Shown here: in pieces, positions 1 through 7,960 of the stretch
Layout of the letters: each line of letters starts with the position of its first letter
Numbering within the stretch: the first letter of the stretch is position 1
Origin: an uncultured Opitutia bacterium
GTDB taxonomy: Bacteria; Verrucomicrobiota; Verrucomicrobiia; Opitutales; Opitutaceae
Direction: 5' to 3'
NCBI GenBank assembly: GCA_903873805.1
Contig: CAIQQB010000037.1
Span: forward strand, 1 to 61,789
Length of the DNA stretch: 61,789 bases
Position numbers and translations under genes: made by a program
The notes under the pieces: model-generated
Database searches by the model: none
Told to the model about the DNA's origin: nothing
Seen by the model: only the letters and a program-made list of their open reading frames with translations

Positions 1-215
1 CGATGATCGGCAAGCTCATCTGCTTCGGCCCCGATCGCAAATCCGCCCTCCAGCGCACCCATCGGGCGCTCAATGAATACCTGATCCGCGGCATCAAGAC
101 CACGATTCCCCTGCACCGGGCGATCATGAGCGATCCGACTTTCATCGAAGGCAAGGCGACGACGGCCTACATGGAAGATTTCTTCGCCCGTACGCCGCCG
201 GACCTGTTCAGCTGA
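1..215 (+). CDS. accC: Biotin carboxylase subunit of acetyl-CoA carboxylase, C-terminal fragment
   Basis: This is the last ~70 residues of a gene that starts before the window. AccC is the ATP-dependent biotin carboxylase that carboxylates biotin on AccB in the first step of fatty-acid synthesis. The visible segment begins MIGKLICFGPDRKSAL, which matches the family's YDS-[ML]-IGKL region near the start of the C-terminal subdomain. It continues with NEYLIRGIKTTIPLHRAIM, the usual GIKTTIPLH block, and ends a few residues after a FIEGKATTAYMEDF segment, the normal end of AccC. The methionine at position 3 is therefore internal and not a start. The family call rests on recognition of these motifs. 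Confidence 0.93.
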   Translation, partial: MIGKLICFGPDRKSALQRTHRALNEYLIRGIKTTIPLHRAIMSDPTFIEGKATTAYMEDFFARTPPDLFS

Positions 216-306
216 GCCGCAATCAGAGTGGTTTCGACCGGCTGGCCGGGCGGATTGGCCGGGGAGGCCTGGGAAACCGGTTCCGCCCCGAAGCGTCATT
301 GCTCGC

Positions 307-720
307 ATGCGCCTGCCACCGAAGGATCCCATGGTTGAGGAGGATGGTTTTTTCCGCCATGCTTTTCGGACACCCATTCAATACCCCGCTCCGGTGCTAC
401 GGATCGCCCTGACCGGCCTGATCCTTGGGTTGGCGTGGCCCCTCTGCTGGAAAACTCCGCTGGTGCTGTCCCTGGCGCGAACCTATCCGCCGGAGACCCT
501 GTCTTCTTCCACCCGGCTGTTCGTGACCGCTTTTCCCCTGCTCCGCCTGCTCGCCGGGCTGGCGGCGTTGGCCGCCCTCGGGAGCCTAATGGTAAAAGAG
601 AGCCGGGTGGGGACCGGAATACTGGTCGCACTTTTTCTGGTCGTGGCGGTGGAGTATGCGGCCGTGGCCTATACCCTGCTGCATCTTAGGCTCCCGACCA
701 TAGCATCGCCGATCCGGTGA
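307..720 (+). CDS. Small membrane protein, three predicted transmembrane segments
   Basis: I do not recognise the family. The 137-residue product has three hydrophobic stretches at about residues 31-50, 72-93 and 101-122, consistent with an inner-membrane protein. The first ~25 residues are polar and acidic. An alternative start at the second methionine (331) would shorten the N-terminal tail by eight residues without affecting the membrane part. It follows accC by about 90 bases on the same strand, so co-transcription is possible but nothing links the functions. The long opposite-strand frame here has the composition of a GC-rich shadow and was not chosen. Confidence 0.6.
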   Translation: MRLPPKDPMVEEDGFFRHAFRTPIQYPAPVLRIALTGLILGLAWPLCWKTPLVLSLARTYPPETLSSSTRLFVTAFPLLRLLAGLAALAALGSLMVKESRVGTGILVALFLVVAVEYAAVAYTLLHLRLPTIASPIR

Positions 721-1114
721 AAGGCAAGGCGTGGCCGGCACTCATCCAAATGCGAGGATGAAGAAACCGGTCCAACGGGAGGAGAGGGCCGGCTCAACTG
801 GGTTCGGAAGGTTATGCGGGGCTCAAGACCTTGGCGGGTGGCGCGCATTGCGCCCAATCCCCGGCCCGAGTCGCGAACGAAGCGATTTCCGTCCGGAATG
901 AGGCGAAGGAGTTGAGGGGGGGCTCAGGGCACAGTCCGGATCGAGGCACGGGCTGTAATTCGGACCGCAGCCAACGGCCACGTTTTGGTCATTTGATTCC
1001 GTGTTCTCAGCATGGTCCGGCGTTGCGGACATCCTGAGCCCGACTGCCTGAGTCCTGTTGTTACGCCAAGGCAGAGTCAGGGAGCGGCTGCCGTGGCTCG
1101 GGCCGGGGGGCCGG
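721..1114. other. Intergenic region without a recognisable gene
   Basis: About 390 bases separate the small membrane protein from the end of the FAD oxidoreductase gene on the other strand. Short open frames exist on both strands, but none has a recognisable protein motif. I see no tRNA-like clover leaf and none of the GTAG hairpins found elsewhere in the window. Confidence 0.4.
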
Positions 1115-2404
1115 TCAGGAGGCCCAGGGATCGCGGGCTAGAATCCGGGTGCAGAGGGTGCGGGCGCTGTGGAGGCCGTCCTCATGAAAGCCATAGCGCT
1201 GCCAGGCGCCGGCAAAATAAGTCTCAGTCGTACCGACGGCGGCGGCCTGGAGCGCGGGGATTTCTGCCTGGGCGCGGATGGCTTCGAGGCTGAAAAGCGG
1301 ATGCTCGTAATCGATGCGAAGGAGCACCTTCTCGGGCGCGATCGCGGAAGGGCGGTTGATCGAGACGAAATAGTTTTCGCGGTCGGAGACGCCCTGCAGG
1401 GTGTTCATCCAGTAATGGGTGGCAGTGGAGAGGTGGCCGCGGTTGTCGCGGTTGATTTCGTAGTTCCAGCTCGACCAGGCGCGGCGGGTGCGCGGCATCA
1501 CGGATGCGTCGGTATGCAAAGTGGCGGTGTTGGGCTGGTAGGGGAAGGAGCCGAGGACCTTGGATTCGGCGGGGGTTGGGTCGGCGAGCAGGCGAAGCGT
1601 CTGGTTGGGGTGGGTGGCGAGGATGGCGTGATCAAAAACCTGTTTCACGCCATCGGCGGTGGTCACAGTGACCCCGCGGCCCGGGGTGCGCTGGATCCGG
1701 TCCACGGCCAAGCCGATTCGGATGCGATCGCCGAAAGAGGCGGTCAGTCTGGTCACGTAGGTCTGGGCCCCGCCCTCGACCGTCCACCAGGGGTGCTGGG
1801 TGTGCAGCCCGAGAAACCCGTGGTTGTGAAAGAAGCGCAGGAGGGTCGTCGCGGGGAAGGCCAGCATCTGTTCCGGCGGGGTGCTCCAGACGGCGGAGCT
1901 CATGGGCAACAGATAAAGGCTGCAAAAATCCTCCCCGTAGCCGCGGCGGGTGACGTAGTCGCGGAGGGTCTCCCCGGTGGTGGAGGGGTCGGCGAGGGCG
2001 GCGACGGCCTCGCGGTTGAAGCGGGCGATAGCGGCGAGCATGCGCCAGAAACGGGGCCGGAGGAGGTTGCGACGCTGGGCGAAGAGATGGCTGAGCGAAG
2101 AACCGGCGAACTCGAGGCCGGTGCCGGCATGCCGCACGCTGAACGACATCGGGGCGGGGCGGAGCGGGACCTGCAGCTCGGCGAAGAGGCGGGAGAGCAA
2201 GGGATACGTGAAGTGGTTGAACACCATGAACCCGGTGTCGATGGGCAGCTCGCGACCGGTGCCGGGCTCGTGAACGGTGACGGTGTTGGCGTGGCCGCCG
2301 ACGTGGCGGTCCTGCTCAAAGACCGTGAGGTCGAAGTGCCGGTGCAGGAAATACGCGCAGCCGAGGCCGGCGATGCCGGTGCCGATGATTGCGAGACGAG
2401 CCAT
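1115..2404 (-). CDS. FAD/NAD(P)-binding oxidoreductase of the COG2907 type (lipid-modification associated)
   Basis: The 429-residue protein opens with a dinucleotide-binding loop, IIGTGIAGLGCAYFL (GxGxxG at residues 8-13), and continues to the acidic end of the second beta strand and the EQDRHVGGHANTV segment typical of flavin amine-oxidase-like enzymes. The family is usually found next to DUF1365 and cyclopropane-fatty-acid-synthase genes and is thought to oxidise or desaturate acyl chains; the exact reaction is not established for this protein. Here it lies 45 bases downstream of an acyl desaturase on the same strand, so the two likely form an operon. The usual DUF1365/Cfa partners are in this window but 19 kb away (21174-26430). 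The length is normal for the family. Confidence 0.85.
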   Translation of the reverse strand: MARLAIIGTGIAGLGCAYFLHRHFDLTVFEQDRHVGGHANTVTVHEPGTGRELPIDTGFMVFNHFTYPLLSRLFAELQVPLRPAPMSFSVRHAGTGLEFAGSSLSHLFAQRRNLLRPRFWRMLAAIARFNREAVAALADPSTTGETLRDYVTRRGYGEDFCSLYLLPMSSAVWSTPPEQMLAFPATTLLRFFHNHGFLGLHTQHPWWTVEGGAQTYVTRLTASFGDRIRIGLAVDRIQRTPGRGVTVTTADGVKQVFDHAILATHPNQTLRLLADPTPAESKVLGSFPYQPNTATLHTDASVMPRTRRAWSSWNYEINRDNRGHLSTATHYWMNTLQGVSDRENYFVSINRPSAIAPEKVLLRIDYEHPLFSLEAIRAQAEIPALQAAAVGTTETYFAGAWQRYGFHEDGLHSARTLCTRILARDPWAS

Positions 2405-2448
2405 GGGATGCGGCCGCCGGACGGAACGCCGTCGGGGGTCCGACCAGA

Positions 2449-3648
2449 TTACGGCTGGTCGGGGGCTCTGGATGCGGGTGGCACCGTTTTGGCTCCCAGT
2501 TCATGCGCCTGTTCGGTGACATCCCGGCGGGCGGGGGGGCGCTCGGCCTTCCGGGGCATGGTGGTTTGGGCCGAGGCGGCGGTGGCGACGGCGAAGGCCG
2601 CGGCGGTCGGCAGCACTTTTTTCAGTGACGAATATTCCGGATGGGCCAGCGCGGCGCGCTGGGCGGCGGCCACAGTGGCGGCGTGCTCAGCGCGGATGCC
2701 CTCCTCCAGGACGGAGTCGGGCACGGGCTTCAGACCCCAGATGAAACCTGTCCAGGAAAGCACCTTCAATCCGTAGTAGGTCGGGTCAATCTCCCACCAG
2801 TAAAAACCGTTGCGCGTGGCGCCCTGGTAACGGTGGTGGTTGTTATGCCAGCCTTCACCGAGGGTGATGATCGCTAGGATGAAGCTATTGCGGGAGTCGT
2901 CGTCGGTCTTGAAGCGGCGGCGGCCCATGAGGTGGGCCATGGAGTTGATGCAGGCGGTGCCGTGGAACAGCAAGGTGGTGCTGATGAAGAAGCCCCACAC
3001 CAGCAACTGCGGTCCGGTGACGCCGAGCTGGGGCGCATGGGTTCCGAGCCAGGCTCCCATGCCCCAGATGGCGCCGGCAAAGAGCAGCGGCACGAGGAGG
3101 TCGAGGCGGTTCAGCCAGACGAGCTCGGGAAACTTGGCGAGGTCCTTGATCTTGGAGTAGTCGGTGGGAAAGTTGCGGCGGCTCGTGATCCAGCCGATGT
3201 GCGACCACCAGAAACCGTGCACGTGCGGCGAATGCGCGTCCTCGGGGCCGTCGCTGTGCTGGTGATGGTGCCGGTGGTGGTAGGCCCACCACAGCGAGCC
3301 GCGCTGCACAGTGGTCGCGGCATAGAGGGCCAGCAGGAACTGGCCGAAGCGGGACGTGCTGTAGGTCTTGTGCGAGAAATACCGGTGGTGGACCCCCGTC
3401 ACGGCGAACATGCGAACAAAGTACAGGGCGACGGCGGTCCAGACGGCAAACGGACTCCAGCCGACCCACAGCACACCGAGACAGCCGAGGTGGAGCACGA
3501 CGAATGGCATCACCCGGACCAGGTCAACGCGATCCGGCTCCGCCCGCATCCGTTCGGCCCCGTCGGGGCAGTAGTCGGAGTCAATCCACTGGATGAAGGC
3601 CGTGGCGGCACGGCGCAAGGGTGGGTGGTGAGGCGATGAATTCGACAC
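2449..3648 (-). CDS. Membrane acyl-CoA / acyl-lipid desaturase
   Basis: This is a membrane-bound fatty-acid desaturase that inserts a cis double bond using a di-iron centre, O2 and an electron donor. All three histidine boxes are present: HRYFSH (residues 88-93), HRHHHQH (125-131) and HNNHH (268-272). Hydrophobic stretches at about 48-80, 183-200 and 211-230 fit the four-helix topology. The 399-residue length is slightly long because of a low-complexity Ala/Pro/Arg-rich tail after about residue 320. It lies immediately upstream of the FAD oxidoreductase on the same strand, which suggests joint action on membrane lipids. The exact acyl position desaturated cannot be read from the sequence. Confidence 0.9.
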   Translation of the reverse strand: MSNSSPHHPPLRRAATAFIQWIDSDYCPDGAERMRAEPDRVDLVRVMPFVVLHLGCLGVLWVGWSPFAVWTAVALYFVRMFAVTGVHHRYFSHKTYSTSRFGQFLLALYAATTVQRGSLWWAYHHRHHHQHSDGPEDAHSPHVHGFWWSHIGWITSRRNFPTDYSKIKDLAKFPELVWLNRLDLLVPLLFAGAIWGMGAWLGTHAPQLGVTGPQLLVWGFFISTTLLFHGTACINSMAHLMGRRRFKTDDDSRNSFILAIITLGEGWHNNHHRYQGATRNGFYWWEIDPTYYGLKVLSWTGFIWGLKPVPDSVLEEGIRAEHAATVAAAQRAALAHPEYSSLKKVLPTAAAFAVATAASAQTTMPRKAERPPARRDVTEQAHELGAKTVPPASRAPDQP

Positions 3649-3737
3649 GGATGAAGATGCAGTTTAAAAGCGACAGACGCAAGAGGCCGGGGCCTTTCGG
3701 CGCAAGAGGTGTTTTGTAAATTGTGGCATATTGCGGG

Positions 3738-4517
3738 TCAGACCGGCCGAACGGCGGGGTGCATCCGCCGCAGATTATCACAAACAATCGCGGCGGCGAC
3801 GGCGGCGTTGAGCGACTCCGCGCCGCCCAGCCGCGGGATGGTCACCCGGCGGGTCACGAGTTTCCGCACCGCGGCAGAGAGGCCGGCGCCTTCGGCACCG
3901 ATCACGATGACGGCGTCCGGCAGCGCGGGCAGGGTGTGGACATTGTCGCCGGCGAGATCGCAGCCGAGGACGGGCACGGGACAGTTCGCGAGGGCGCTGG
4001 CCAGCGGCAGTGTGTGCACCCGCACCCGGGCGAACGAGCCCATGCTGGCATTGATGACTTTCTGTGAAAAAAGGTCGGCGCAGTCGGCCGAGAGCAGCAC
4101 GCGGGGGAGGCCGAACCAGTCGGCGATCCGCAGCAGGGTGCCGACATTTCCCGGATCCTGGATGCCGTCGAGCGCGAGGGTGAGGCCGTGGCGGAGCGCA
4201 CCGGGTGGCAGCGGCTCGTGCGCGAGGCGGCCCACGGCCAGCACGGGCGACGGAGTGGGGAAGTGGCTGATGCGCGCCATTTCGGCCGCAGTGATCCGGA
4301 TAATGGCGGGTTCCGCATGTGGGCGGGGTGCCCGCACCCCGCTGGCAGCTGCCGGAGGCGGCCAGTCCGGGGTGGCATAGATTTCGAGCAGCGGGTGCCC
4401 GGCGGCCAGGAGTTCGCCGACCACCTTGGCGCCCTCGACCACAAACCGCCCCGCCGTCTCGCGGTGCTTCTTTTCCCGCAGGTCGCGCAGGCGGGCGGTC
4501 TCGGCCTTGGTCAGCAT
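3738..4517 (-). CDS. TrmH/SpoU-family RNA 2'-O-methyltransferase
   Basis: This is a SPOUT methyltransferase that transfers a methyl group from SAM to a ribose 2'-OH in rRNA or tRNA; the target cannot be assigned. The 259-residue form starting MLTKAETARLRDLREKKHRE is preferred. A longer frame to 4625 adds 36 residues of unlike composition. The N-terminal substrate-binding domain (to ~100) contains FVVEGAKVVGELL. The SPOUT motifs follow: LALDGIQDPGNVGTLLR (114-130), VIGAEGAGLS (205-214) and IPRLGGAESLNAAVAAAI (227-244). Residues 59-67 are encoded by a GC palindrome (4318-4342) that resembles intergenic repeats elsewhere; see findings. Confidence 0.88.
   Translation of the reverse strand: MLTKAETARLRDLREKKHRETAGRFVVEGAKVVGELLAAGHPLLEIYATPDWPPPAAASGVRAPRPHAEPAIIRITAAEMARISHFPTPSPVLAVGRLAHEPLPPGALRHGLTLALDGIQDPGNVGTLLRIADWFGLPRVLLSADCADLFSQKVINASMGSFARVRVHTLPLASALANCPVPVLGCDLAGDNVHTLPALPDAVIVIGAEGAGLSAAVRKLVTRRVTIPRLGGAESLNAAVAAAIVCDNLRRMHPAVRPV
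4318..4342 (-). repeat. GTAG-type palindrome inside the TrmH-like gene (decayed head)
   Basis: On the coding strand the sequence reads GCGGGGTGC-GG-GCACCCCGC, a 9-bp perfect stem, followed by CCAC where the intergenic copies have CTAC. The stem is nearly the same as that of the pair at 7832-7893. It encodes about residues 59-67 (SGVRAPRPH), in a surface-like linker between the N-terminal domain strands. Confidence 0.6.
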
Positions 4518-4633
4518 GGGACGAGCAAGGGCGGTCGCAGGGGGCTTGGCAATTGTCTCCGCGCGATTGTGACCGTTTTGTTTTTGCATCGGCCCGGGAA
4601 AGGCGTCAGCAACTCGGTCGAACACTTTTCACC

Positions 4634-4882
4634 ATGGGCATCAAAATCTTTTTCCGCACCGTCTTTTTCCTTCTGACCCTCTTCGTCATCATCTACGTGG
4701 CGATCCAAAATACCCAGAGGATCACCTTCTATTTCCCCCTGCTGTTGGACAAGAAGGGGGTCGAGGCCGAGGCCCCGATCATCTTCTTCGCCATTTTTGC
4801 CGTGGGTGTTTTTGGCGGCACGCTGCTGAACGCCGGCGGCGGCGGCAAGAAGGGTGGCGGGGATAGCGGGCGGAAGAAGTGA
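4634..4882 (+). CDS. LapA-domain (DUF1049-like) small membrane protein
   Basis: The 82-residue protein has two hydrophobic helices (about 6-26 and 47-66) joined by a short segment containing AIQNTQRITFYFPLLL. This is the pattern of LapA/YciS-type proteins, small inner-membrane proteins linked in E. coli to LPS assembly. The tail is Gly/Lys-rich. The start ATG at 4634 (MGIKIFFRTVF) is chosen because the upstream extension of the frame has no membrane or family features. It is divergent from the methyltransferase gene and is followed 40 bases later by the nucleotidyltransferase fusion on the same strand. Confidence 0.75.
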   Translation: MGIKIFFRTVFFLLTLFVIIYVAIQNTQRITFYFPLLLDKKGVEAEAPIIFFAIFAVGVFGGTLLNAGGGGKKGGGDSGRKK

Positions 4883-4922
4883 TGGCCGCCCCGCGGCGCC
4901 CCAGGCCCATTACCCCGCCTGC

Positions 4923-6008
4923 ATGACCAAGGTCTTTGTCTCCGGCTGCTACGATATCCTGCACGCGGGGCATGTGCAGTTTTTCCGCGAGGCGCGGGCG
5001 TTGGGTGACCACCTTACGGTTTCGTTCGCCTCCAACGAGGTCCTCTGGCTGCACAAGCAGCGCCACAGTTCGCTACCCGACGAACACAAGCGCGCTCTGA
5101 TCGCCGCGCTCGCGGGGGTGGACGAAGTAGTGGTGGGCGAAGGCGCCGAGGAGGGGCTCGATTTCAAGGAGCATTTCCTGCGGCTGCGGCCGGACATCCT
5201 GGCGGTGACGGAGGACGACAAATACACGCCGCTCAAGCAGGCGCTCTGCGCGGCGGTGGGTGCGCGCTATGTCGTGCTGCCGAAGACGCCGCCGCAGTTC
5301 ACGCCGATCTCGACCACCCAGATTGTGCGCCGCATCCGCGCGCCGCAGGAGGCGCCGCTCCGGGTGGATTTTGCCGGCGGCTGGCTCGACGTGCCGCGTT
5401 TCGCCCAGCCCGGCGGGCATGTCGTCAACTGCGCCATCTCGCCCACCGTCTCGTTGCACGCCTGGCCCTACGAGCGCAACGCCGGTCTGGGCGGCAGCGG
5501 GGCCTGGGCCCTGCTGAACGGCCGCGACGGCGTCCTGTCGGAACTCGACCTCGGCGTGGGCTGGCAGGATCCGGCGGTGATCGGCGAGACCGGCCTGTGC
5601 GTTTGGCGCAGCGGACCGCGGCCGGATCTGGAGCTGAAGACCGACGGCGCCTTCCTGCGCGGGCGGCTGGCGCTGTATTGGACGGGATCGGCGCACTGCA
5701 CGCCAGACGAGGCGGCGCGGCCGCGCGACTACGCGGCGCTGACGCGGGCGAGCCGGGTGGCGCGCGATGCCGTGTGGGCGCAGAGCCTGCCGGGACTGGC
5801 CGAGGCGGTGCGGCAGACGCACGCCGTGCAGCTGGCCGAAGGCATGAACCCCCTGCCGGCCGATGTGGCCGGGGCGCTGGCCTGGAAATACTGCGGCGGC
5901 GGCCACGGCGGCTACGCGGTTTATCTGTTTGCGGAGCCGGCGGCGCGGGACGCGGCGTGCACCCGGGCCGGCTTCCGCCCGGTCGAACCCTACCTTGCGG
6001 CGCACTGA
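4923..6008 (+). CDS. Cytidylyltransferase-like domain fused to a reduced GHMP-kinase-like domain
   Basis: The 361-residue product has two parts. Residues 1-~140 are a nucleotidylyltransferase of the TagD/RfaE-C/FAD-synthetase superfamily: GCYDILHAGHVQFF (8-21) carries the HxGH motif and TPISTTQIVRRIR (127-139) is the ISxT-type motif. Residues ~145-361 resemble a GHMP sugar kinase: RVDFAGGWLDVPRF (147-160), GGHVVNCAISP (164-174), LGGSGAWALLNG (189-200, at the place of the GLGSSSA phosphate loop) and WKYCGGGHGGYAVYLF near residue 325. The phosphate loop is not canonical and the kinase part is ~215 residues, short for the superfamily. An NDP-sugar or heptose activation role is plausible but the substrate is unknown. 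Confidence 0.7.
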   Translation: MTKVFVSGCYDILHAGHVQFFREARALGDHLTVSFASNEVLWLHKQRHSSLPDEHKRALIAALAGVDEVVVGEGAEEGLDFKEHFLRLRPDILAVTEDDKYTPLKQALCAAVGARYVVLPKTPPQFTPISTTQIVRRIRAPQEAPLRVDFAGGWLDVPRFAQPGGHVVNCAISPTVSLHAWPYERNAGLGGSGAWALLNGRDGVLSELDLGVGWQDPAVIGETGLCVWRSGPRPDLELKTDGAFLRGRLALYWTGSAHCTPDEAARPRDYAALTRASRVARDAVWAQSLPGLAEAVRQTHAVQLAEGMNPLPADVAGALAWKYCGGGHGGYAVYLFAEPAARDAACTRAGFRPVEPYLAAH

Positions 6009-6056
6009 GGCGCGACCGATTGGGTCCGGTCGGCTTCAGCTGGCGTCGGACCGTGG

Positions 6057-6998
6057 CTACGGTTTCGCCACCCCCAGCCCGCAGCGGAGCAAGGGAGCGT
6101 TTTTGCCTTCGCTGGTGATGAAGAGGGTGCGGCTGTCGCGGCTGAAGCACACCCCTTCGGCCTGGGTCAGCCCGGTGAAGGCGATCCGCACGGGTGTTCC
6201 GGCGAGGGCGGCCCCCCATGTCTGCCCGGCGTGGCGCGGGAACAGCCAGCCGCTGCCATAGGTGAGCACCGCGGCGGCCGAGCCATCGGGCGCAAAGTCC
6301 ATTCCGGTCGCCTGTTCGTGGTAGACAAAGGAGGGCAGCTGCACGCTGGATGGCTGTTCCCGGTCGGGTGCAATCTGGCGGAGGGCGGCGATGCGGGTGG
6401 CGGTCAGGGTGGCGAGATCGCCGCTCGCGGGGCGCAGCGGCAGGGAGTAGAGCCAGGCGGGCACGGTGCGCTTGGTGACCAGATAAACCAGGCCCGTCGG
6501 TGCATCCACCGCTACCGCCTCGCAGTCGTGCGGGCCGTCGGGAAAACGGACCGGCACGCGCCAGGCGACGGGCGTAGCGAGCTCGTGAGCGGGCGAGAGG
6601 GTCGCGGGGTCGGGCTCGGGCACGATGAGGAGCGAGCAGTCGTGGCGGCGGCCGGTGTTGTCCCCGGTGTCGGCGGCGAGCAGCCAGGCCCGGCCGTCGA
6701 GTTCGAAGGCGGCGATGTCCTCCCAGTCGGTGTTGACCGCGCCGGTGAGCCGCAGGGTGCCGCGGAGGCGGCCGGTCAGGTCGACGGCATAGAGCACGGG
6801 CTCGCCGCCGCTGTCGTTGTGCGCCCAGAGCAGGCCGTCCGCGCGCCGCGAGGCGGCCAGGCCGCTGGTTTCGACGAGCACCGGCGGCATCGTGCCGGCT
6901 CGAGTGGCGGTGAGGTCCGCCGGACCGGAGGGCGAGCACGCGGCGGAGAGCAGCAGACCGGCAAGGGTGAGCTGGCGGAGCGGGCGGAGTAACATCAT
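6057..6998 (-). CDS. Exported beta-propeller-like lipoprotein (SdiA-regulated/esterase-like-phytase type)
   Basis: The 313-residue protein starts with a lipoprotein signal peptide ending LLLSAAC (Cys21). The mature part has repeated segments of the form GLLWAHNDSGGEPVLYAVDLTGR, NTDWEDIAAFELDGRAWLLAADTGDN and LTQAEGVCFSRDSRTLFITSEG, which is the pattern of six- or seven-bladed propellers related to SdiA-regulated or esterase-like phytase domains. The catalytic activity, if any, is unknown. It is probably anchored to the periplasmic or outer-membrane face. The gene converges with the nucleotidyltransferase fusion (48-base gap) and is preceded by deoC at 7008 on the same strand, about 10 bases from its start, so it is likely co-transcribed with deoC. 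Confidence 0.65.
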   Translation of the reverse strand: MMLLRPLRQLTLAGLLLSAACSPSGPADLTATRAGTMPPVLVETSGLAASRRADGLLWAHNDSGGEPVLYAVDLTGRLRGTLRLTGAVNTDWEDIAAFELDGRAWLLAADTGDNTGRRHDCSLLIVPEPDPATLSPAHELATPVAWRVPVRFPDGPHDCEAVAVDAPTGLVYLVTKRTVPAWLYSLPLRPASGDLATLTATRIAALRQIAPDREQPSSVQLPSFVYHEQATGMDFAPDGSAAAVLTYGSGWLFPRHAGQTWGAALAGTPVRIAFTGLTQAEGVCFSRDSRTLFITSEGKNAPLLRCGLGVAKP

Positions 6999-7007
6999 GC
7001 CCTTCCC

Positions 7008-7718
7008 TTAATAACTGCCGGCCGCCGGCGCGGCCGCGCCCGACAGCTCGGCGAGCAGGCCGGCGGCGTTGGACGTACCGAGGCGGGTGGCGCCCGCGGC
7101 GAGCAGCGCGCGGGCGTCGGCCAGGGATTTGATGCCGCCGCTCGCCTTCAGCTGGATGCAGTCGCGCCGGTGCTGCGCCCAGCGGGCGATCTGCTCGACC
7201 GTCGCGCCGGCCCGGCCGAAGCCCGTCGAGGTCTTGATGAAATCCGCGCCGGCGTCCTCGCACAGCCGCAAGGCCGCGAGCTGTTGCGCGGCGTCGAGGT
7301 AACACGTTTCCACAATGACCTTGATGAGCTGGCCGTGGCCGTGCGCGAGCCGGGTGAGTTGTCCAAGCTCGGCGGCGACTTGGGCGGTATGGCCCGCAAG
7401 CAGGGCGGGGTAGTTCATCACGATGTCCACCTCCTGCGCGCCGGCGCGGTGGGCGGCGTCGATCTCGGCGGCCTTGGCGGCGGTCGCGAAGCGGCCGCTG
7501 GGAAAGCCGATGACGGTGCCGATGCGGCCGGCGCCGGCGAGCACGCGAGCGGCGAGCGGCACGCTGGCGGGGTAGAGCATCACGCAGGCAAAGTGGTGGC
7601 GAACGGCGTCCTCGCACAGTTGCCCGATCTCGGCTTCGGTGGCGTCGAGGCGCAGATTGGTGGAGTCGAGGGCGGCGGCGAGCCGGGCGGCGGTGAGTTC
7701 CATGTCCGCCGCCAGCAT
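7008..7718 (-). CDS. deoC: Deoxyribose-phosphate aldolase
   Basis: DeoC cleaves 2-deoxyribose 5-phosphate to glyceraldehyde 3-phosphate and acetaldehyde in deoxynucleoside catabolism. The 236-residue product has the class I aldolase TIM-barrel landmarks: VDIVMN with catalytic Asp98, the Schiff-base lysine Lys162 in FIKTSTGFG, and the second lysine Lys191 in LKASGGIK. The length is normal. The true start could be Met6 (MELTAARL), because the first five residues add nothing recognisable. It sits directly upstream of the propeller lipoprotein gene on the same strand. The thymidine phosphorylase gene of the same pathway is 5 kb away, so there is no classical deo operon. Confidence 0.93.
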   Translation of the reverse strand: MLAADMELTAARLAAALDSTNLRLDATEAEIGQLCEDAVRHHFACVMLYPASVPLAARVLAGAGRIGTVIGFPSGRFATAAKAAEIDAAHRAGAQEVDIVMNYPALLAGHTAQVAAELGQLTRLAHGHGQLIKVIVETCYLDAAQQLAALRLCEDAGADFIKTSTGFGRAGATVEQIARWAQHRRDCIQLKASGGIKSLADARALLAAGATRLGTSNAAGLLAELSGAAAPAAGSY

Positions 7719-7831
7719 GGCTGGGGCGACCGGTCGGGCAATGCCGCAGTGGGGGTGGTCGCGAGCCGGTGGAAATCATGGGGACACGGCGCCCTCGTCG
7801 CGTTCTCTGCGCTGCCATATGCTGCGGAAAA

Positions 7832-7893
7832 TGTGGGCGGGGTGTCCTCACCCCGCGGGGATGGAATCGCGGGGTGAGGGCACCCCGCCTACA
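7832..7893. repeat. Pair of inverted GTAG-type hairpins
   Basis: Two copies of a GC hairpin lie in inverted orientation, with the head sequences pointing outwards. The left copy (7832-7857) has a decayed GTGG head followed by GCGGGGTG/CACCCCGC-like arms. The right copy (7868-7893) ends CTAC (GTAG on the other strand) and reads GCGGGGTG-CCCT-CACCCCGC, an 8-bp stem. It occupies the gap between divergent deoC and the following membrane protein. Confidence 0.8.
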
Positions 7894-7960
7894 GATGCGA
7901 GCTGGGCGCAGTGGTTATTCGGGCGCTTGAACTGGGTCATCGCGTCCGCAAGCTCCGGGC

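Noticed and set aside
1169-2776. A 535-codon open frame antisense to the FAD oxidoreductase and desaturase
   Set aside because: It crosses the end of one real gene and the start of another and has shadow composition with no family motifs.
5425-7851. An 808-codon Arg/Pro-rich open frame spanning three real genes
   Set aside because: The low-complexity Arg/Pro/Ala content and overlap with the nucleotidyltransferase, propeller and deoC genes mark it as a shadow.
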